From: Clostridia bacterium
GTDB taxonomy: Bacteria > Bacillota > Clostridia > Christensenellales > CAG-917
Length of the DNA stretch: 6,317 bases
Assembly (NCBI GenBank): GCA_900754695.1
Contig: CAAEDU010000004.1
Span: 1-6,317 of the forward strand
Reading direction: 5' to 3'
The position numbers and the translations under genes are program-made. This document shows, piece by piece, positions 6,207 through 6,317 of the stretch (position 1 is its first letter; each line of letters starts with the position of its first letter). The notes under the pieces are model-generated. The model had not been told where the DNA came from. It did not search any database and was given only the letters and a program-made list of their open reading frames with translations.

Positions 6207-6317
6207 ATGCCAGACCGGAATAATACGAACCGGCCTCGGAGCAATTCTTTTCGGCGCTTTTGCACAGCCGAAACTTGACAATATGTATACTATTGCCTGC
6301 GTTCCGCCAGAGCAAAA
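6207..6317 (+). repeat. Intergenic structured repeat, copy B, running to or past the window end
   Basis: The region 6207-6301 is the inverted partner of copy A, starting ATGC, 8 nt, AATAATACGAACC (6219-6231), followed by the identical 23-bp core at 6239-6261. Stems TTCGGC/GCCGAA (6250-6255 with 6267-6272, 11-nt loop) and CAATA/TATTG (6279-6283 with 6291-6295, 7-nt loop) correspond to those in copy A. Beyond 6301 similarity stops, and the opposite inverted end seen in copy A at 5640-5652 is not found in the remaining 16 bases. The copy is either truncated, different at that end, or completed outside the window. Confidence 0.7.

Noticed and set aside
6182..6210. Plus-strand promoter (TTGACG, 18 nt, TATGCC) driving repeat copy B
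   Set aside because: The -10 matches only 3 of 6 consensus bases; too weak to call without expression data.
6275..6291. TTGACA and TATACT inside repeat copy B as a promoter
   Set aside because: The two hexamers are only 5 nt apart, which is incompatible with a sigma-70 promoter, and they are not conserved in copy A.
5628..6317. CRISPR array or tRNA-like explanation for the repeats
   Set aside because: There are only two long imperfect copies in opposite orientation with a gene between them, and no regular spacing or cloverleaf.

Overview
This GC-rich window looks like a chromosomal piece of a Gram-positive bacterium, probably a clostridium-like Bacillota. The evidence is indirect: two of the large proteins carry a signal peptide and a C-terminal membrane anchor with a short charged tail, the S20 protein starts MPNIKSAKKR, and the promoters are near-consensus sigma-70/SigA type with 17-nt spacers. 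No taxonomic marker beyond S20 and one tRNA is present, so the placement is tentative.

Layout, left to right. A tRNA-Pro(GGG) gene with encoded CCA lies on the minus strand (65-141), with its own promoter and a terminator hairpin starting 2 nt past the CCA. Next, also on the minus strand, is an 822-residue exported, membrane-anchored beta-propeller protein (204-2672) with an NHL-type repeat and three SH3-like C-terminal segments. It diverges from a two-gene plus-strand operon across a 96-bp intergenic region holding two back-to-back promoters. The first operon gene (2769-3698) fuses an RNA-polymerase alpha-CTD-like helix-hairpin-helix domain to WG repeats. The second (3695-5578, overlapping by ATGA) is an exported, membrane-anchored subtilisin-family (S8) protease. 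The right end holds rpsT (ribosomal protein S20, minus strand, 5830-6108) with promoter, Shine-Dalgarno site and a strong terminator.

The least explained signal is a dispersed non-coding repeat of about 95 bp, present once on each side of rpsT in inverted orientation (5661-5756 and 6207-6301, about 81% identical by my hand alignment, with a 23-bp identical core). The left copy also carries a partial third end in opposite orientation, making it a roughly 130-bp element with imperfect inverted ends. Two small stems with equal loop lengths can be drawn in both copies; the differences inside these stems leave G-U pairs on only one strand, which hints at an RNA-level structure, although the sample is just two copies.

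The propeller protein and the protease are both predicted to face the outside of the cell from a single C-terminal membrane helix, and their genes are divergently transcribed from a shared control region, so a joint surface or stress role is possible. That link is inference. The cytosolic-looking alpha-CTD/WG protein is translationally coupled to the protease, but its role is unknown. The propeller promoter places the predicted transcription start exactly on the ATG, implying a leaderless mRNA.
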